Positions 5,586 to 7,776 of a stretch of 7,776 nt of DNA are shown in pieces. This DNA is from Candidatus Cloacimonadota bacterium (GTDB taxonomy: Bacteria; Cloacimonadota; Cloacimonadia; Cloacimonadales; TCS61): NCBI GenBank assembly GCA_030596265.1, contig JAUVKM010000090.1:1-7776 (forward strand). The letters are read 5' to 3'. A program made the translations under genes and the position numbers. The notes beneath the pieces are model-generated. The model was given only the letters and a program-made list of their open reading frames with translations, searched no databases and was not told the origin of the DNA. Within the stretch, counting starts at the first letter, position 1, and each line of letters starts with the position of its first letter.

Positions 5586-7463
5586 ATGAAAAAAGTTTTT
5601 TACCTTCTGCTCATTCTAATGATTTTTGCAGGGTGCGCAGTTAATAAAAATATATCTCATCAACCGAATTTTATTGCCGAGAATTACTTTCTTTTCGGAC
5701 AGGTTGCAATGCAGCAGCACGATTTTGAAAATGCAGTTCAATTATATAAAAAAGCAGTAGAAGCTGATTCCAACAATGTTTACCTTAAAGAAACATTAAT
5801 GGAGGTTTTAGCATTAAAAGCTTTTTTTGATAAATCGGCAAATTCTGAAATTATTGAACTTGGAAAAATTTTCTGTAACAAAAACATAAAATCGGAGAAG
5901 ATCTATTCAATTATAGCCGAATCTTACCGCAATGAACAACAGAATGAAATGGCAGAAAAGTGTTTTAAAAAGGCTATAAAAATACAGCCAACCATGCGAA
6001 ATCTGACAGCATATTATGTCTTCCAGCAAAACACCAAACCATCAGGAAATATTAAGCTTCTTAAAAAAGCAATAAAACTCCCATGGAATGAAGAAAAACT
6101 GGTACTGACAATTGCTGAGTTATATAGTGAAATTGATTCAGTAAAAAGTCTTGAAATATTTACTGATGCTTACGAAAAATGGACAGATGAAACAAGCTTA
6201 ACTCCGTTGCTTACATCTTATGAAAAACAAGGTTTACAAAACAAAGTTATAGAAACGATTCAGTTTCATATAGATAATAACAGGATTCTTTCTGATCCAA
6301 TAAAAATTTATCTGATCGGAAGATATTTCTCACTTGGACAGTATGATGAAATATTAATAAATAAAACTCTGTGCTTCGAGGTTGGAACTCACGATATTTT
6401 AAAATACCTTTTCTTTTCTGCAATTAGGAAAAACGATATTAGTACCGGAATTCGAGCAGGGCTTGCAATCGAGGAATCCGGAGAATTAACAGAGGAATTC
6501 TCATCATCTTTCTATACCTATTTTGCCGATCTTCATCTATCTGCAGGTGATTATGTAGAAGCAGCGGACAATCTGTTCAAAGCGGAAGATATTAATACAA
6601 TTCACACTTATATATTCAAGGTTGATCTTTCTAAGGATCTTGAACGAAAAGATAAAATATATAAACTTTTATTACAGTATTATAATATTTTAGAAAATAA
6701 AACCAAAGCAAATTATCTGCTGGCGATTTTCCATACTGAATTTGAAAACAAAGAAATTGCACTCGAGTTTCTTGATAAACTCTCAAATAGTTTTATTAAT
6801 GAAAATAAACTCAATCTTTTAGTGGCTTTTGCTTATATACAAAATGATATGGACATCCCAAAAGCTAGATCGCTCCTCTCTAATATTGAGGGGATGAAAA
6901 TCACCCCAAACGAGCTTATTGCCAGTTTGCTGTTTGGAACCGAGCATGATTCGATTGCCTACTCTATCCTGAAAGATGAAATTGAAACTAATCCTATGCC
7001 CGATGCATCTACATTTGCAACCTGTTCAATTCTTGGTGAGTTATATGACACTCATGATAATTTATTGATCATTTTGGAAAAAGGAGTTTCTCTTTATCCG
7101 GAGAATCCTGATTTATTGAATGCTGCCGGTTATTTTATTGCTAAGAATGAACTCGAAGAAAAATATGATGAAGCTTTAAATTATTTGAAAAAAGCTGTTT
7201 CATTAATGCCAGAAAGTGAAATGATCTGGGACAGCTTGGCTTGGCTTTATTATAAACAACAAAGATATGATGAAGCACTTAAAGCGATGAGAGTTCCTCT
7301 TTCAAAAGAAATTAATAACAGCGAAATTGCCTATCATATCGGAGAAATATATCTTGGATTACATAAACAAAAAAAAGCTAGATATTATTTTAAGTTAGCA
7401 ATTGAGTTGGACAACGAAAAAGAATCCGTTCAATTTTCCAAAGAAATTTTAAGTGAGTTTTAA
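5586..7463 (+). CDS. Tetratricopeptide-repeat lipoprotein
   Basis: This 625-aa exported lipoprotein is built mainly of helical repeats, presumably a protein-interaction scaffold in the periplasm or on the outer membrane. The signal peptide ends in the lipobox IFAGC (Cys17). Clear TPRs lie at res 32-64 (FGQVAMQQHDFENAVQLYKK..), 104-137 (AESYRNEQQNEMAEKCFKKA..), 505-543, 545-576 and 577-611. The middle (about 140-500) is helical with degenerate TPR/SEL1-like periodicity. The C-terminal block NPDLLNAAGYF...DSLAWLYYKQQRYDEAL...AYHIGEIY (res ~507-590) matches a conserved arrangement I recall in TPR proteins of many Gram-negatives (LGY..., DSLGW..., HLG...). The ATG lies 6 nt after the upstream stop with no recognisable Shine-Dalgarno site, suggesting translational coupling. 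It is the last gene of the run. Its specific partner is unknown; the adjacent barrel and lipoprotein are candidates. Confidence 0.85.
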   Translation: MKKVFYLLLILMIFAGCAVNKNISHQPNFIAENYFLFGQVAMQQHDFENAVQLYKKAVEADSNNVYLKETLMEVLALKAFFDKSANSEIIELGKIFCNKNIKSEKIYSIIAESYRNEQQNEMAEKCFKKAIKIQPTMRNLTAYYVFQQNTKPSGNIKLLKKAIKLPWNEEKLVLTIAELYSEIDSVKSLEIFTDAYEKWTDETSLTPLLTSYEKQGLQNKVIETIQFHIDNNRILSDPIKIYLIGRYFSLGQYDEILINKTLCFEVGTHDILKYLFFSAIRKNDISTGIRAGLAIEESGELTEEFSSSFYTYFADLHLSAGDYVEAADNLFKAEDINTIHTYIFKVDLSKDLERKDKIYKLLLQYYNILENKTKANYLLAIFHTEFENKEIALEFLDKLSNSFINENKLNLLVAFAYIQNDMDIPKARSLLSNIEGMKITPNELIASLLFGTEHDSIAYSILKDEIETNPMPDASTFATCSILGELYDTHDNLLIILEKGVSLYPENPDLLNAAGYFIAKNELEEKYDEALNYLKKAVSLMPESEMIWDSLAWLYYKQQRYDEALKAMRVPLSKEINNSEIAYHIGEIYLGLHKQKKARYYFKLAIELDNEKESVQFSKEILSEF

Positions 7464-7477
7464 GTAAAAAGAATAAA

Positions 7478-7563
7478 CACAGAGACACAAAGACACAGAG
7501 ATGCAGAGAGTATTTAAAAAATTATTTTTCTTTGTCTTTTCTTCGTGCCTTAGTGACTTTGTG
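7478..7563. repeat. Inverted pair of 8-bp-periodic imperfect repeats (intergenic hairpin element)
   Basis: The left arm consists of four consecutive 8-mers: CACAGAGA (7478), CACAAAGA (7486), CACAGAGA (7494) and TGCAGAGA (7502). The right arm carries the inverse register: TCTTCGTG (7540), CCTTAGTG (7548) and ACTTTGTG (7556). Folding 7478-7501 against 7540-7563 pairs 18 of 24 positions by Watson-Crick and two more by G-U, with an AT-rich loop containing a run of A and T. The register is preserved in both arms, so this is not chance low complexity. CACAGAG/CTTTGTG repeats of this kind recur in intergenic regions of many unrelated bacteria as far as I recall. It fills most of the 121-nt gap between the TPR gene and the last small gene and ends 10 nt before the latter's ribosome site. 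It could also serve as a transcript end, although no T tract follows the stem. Confidence 0.8.
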
Positions 7564-7584
7564 GCGGATTAATAAGGAGATAAT

Positions 7585-7770
7585 ATGAAATTTGTATTTA
7601 ATAAAACTAACGTAATCATATTGATTATTGCAATTATCACAACTATTGCAGGATACATTATTATGGCAACAGGAGATAAAACAATTTCACCCGTACTACT
7701 GATTATTGCCTATGTAATTTTATTCCCTGCATCTATTATTATTGGGACAAAGAAAAAAGAAAATAAATAA
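7585..7770 (+). CDS. Short two-helix membrane protein, DUF3098-like
   Basis: This 61-aa integral membrane protein of unknown function has two hydrophobic segments, res ~9-27 (VIILIIAIITTIAGYIIMA) and ~35-53 (SPVLLIIAYVILFPASIII). They are joined by a short polar turn containing GDKTISP, and the protein ends in a lysine-rich tail (GTKKKENK). The positive tail and N-terminal Lys residues suggest both ends are cytoplasmic. The GYxxMATGD turn and the Y-x5-P-x3-IIG pattern resemble DUF3098-type and other short FCB-group proteins, which are usually annotated as hypothetical. AAGGAG at 7574-7579 lies 5 nt before the ATG, and the codon use looks like that of its neighbours, so it is very probably a real gene. 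It is separated from the upstream operon by the inverted repeat and may start a new unit with genes beyond the window. Confidence 0.78.
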   Translation: MKFVFNKTNVIILIIAIITTIAGYIIMATGDKTISPVLLIIAYVILFPASIIIGTKKKENK

Positions 7771-7776
7771 ATATTG

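Noticed and set aside
7478..7509. CRISPR-like array
   Set aside because: The 8-bp units are contiguous with no spacers, and no cas gene is present.

Overview
The window is AT-rich, and every supported gene lies on the + strand. It most likely comes from a diderm bacterium of the FCB group, with a Cloacimonadota-like lineage as my best guess. Support for this: two lipoproteins with clear lipoboxes, a probable outer-membrane beta-barrel, a DUF4837-type lipoprotein (a family I know mainly from Bacteroidota and relatives), and a short two-TM protein resembling DUF3098. Several genes have strong AAGGAG-type Shine-Dalgarno sites, which argues against a typical member of Bacteroidota, where such sites are rare. 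The taxonomic call is inference; no rRNA or marker search was possible.

Layout: (1) the 3' part of a farnesyl/geranylgeranyl diphosphate synthase (ispA type) enters from the left edge and ends at 693. (2) A 67-nt gap holds a strong hairpin. (3) A tightly packed run of eight genes spans 761-7463: dut, a tRNA1(Val)-A37-type N6-methyltransferase, an FtsE-like ATPase, FtsX, phosphatidylglycerophosphate synthase (pgsA), a DUF4837-like lipoprotein, a YjbH-like outer-membrane barrel and a TPR lipoprotein. Four junctions overlap (8, 4, 4 and 1 bp) and the other three gaps are 6-15 nt, so this looks like one operon. (4) A 121-nt intergenic region contains an inverted pair of 8-bp-periodic repeats. (5) A 61-aa two-helix membrane protein closes the window. 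No gap without a gene exceeds 300 bases.

The genes share an envelope theme: isoprenoid precursor, phospholipid head-group synthesis, the FtsEX divisome complex, two lipoproteins and an outer-membrane protein, with nucleotide hygiene (dut) and tRNA modification at the front. The most notable observation is that the FtsE homologue has lost nearly every ATPase hallmark (Walker A Lys, Q-loop Gln, LSGGQ signature, catalytic Glu, switch His), while its fold-level alignment to FtsE remains nearly gap-free and its FtsX partner is intact. This suggests a pseudo-ATPase FtsEX complex.
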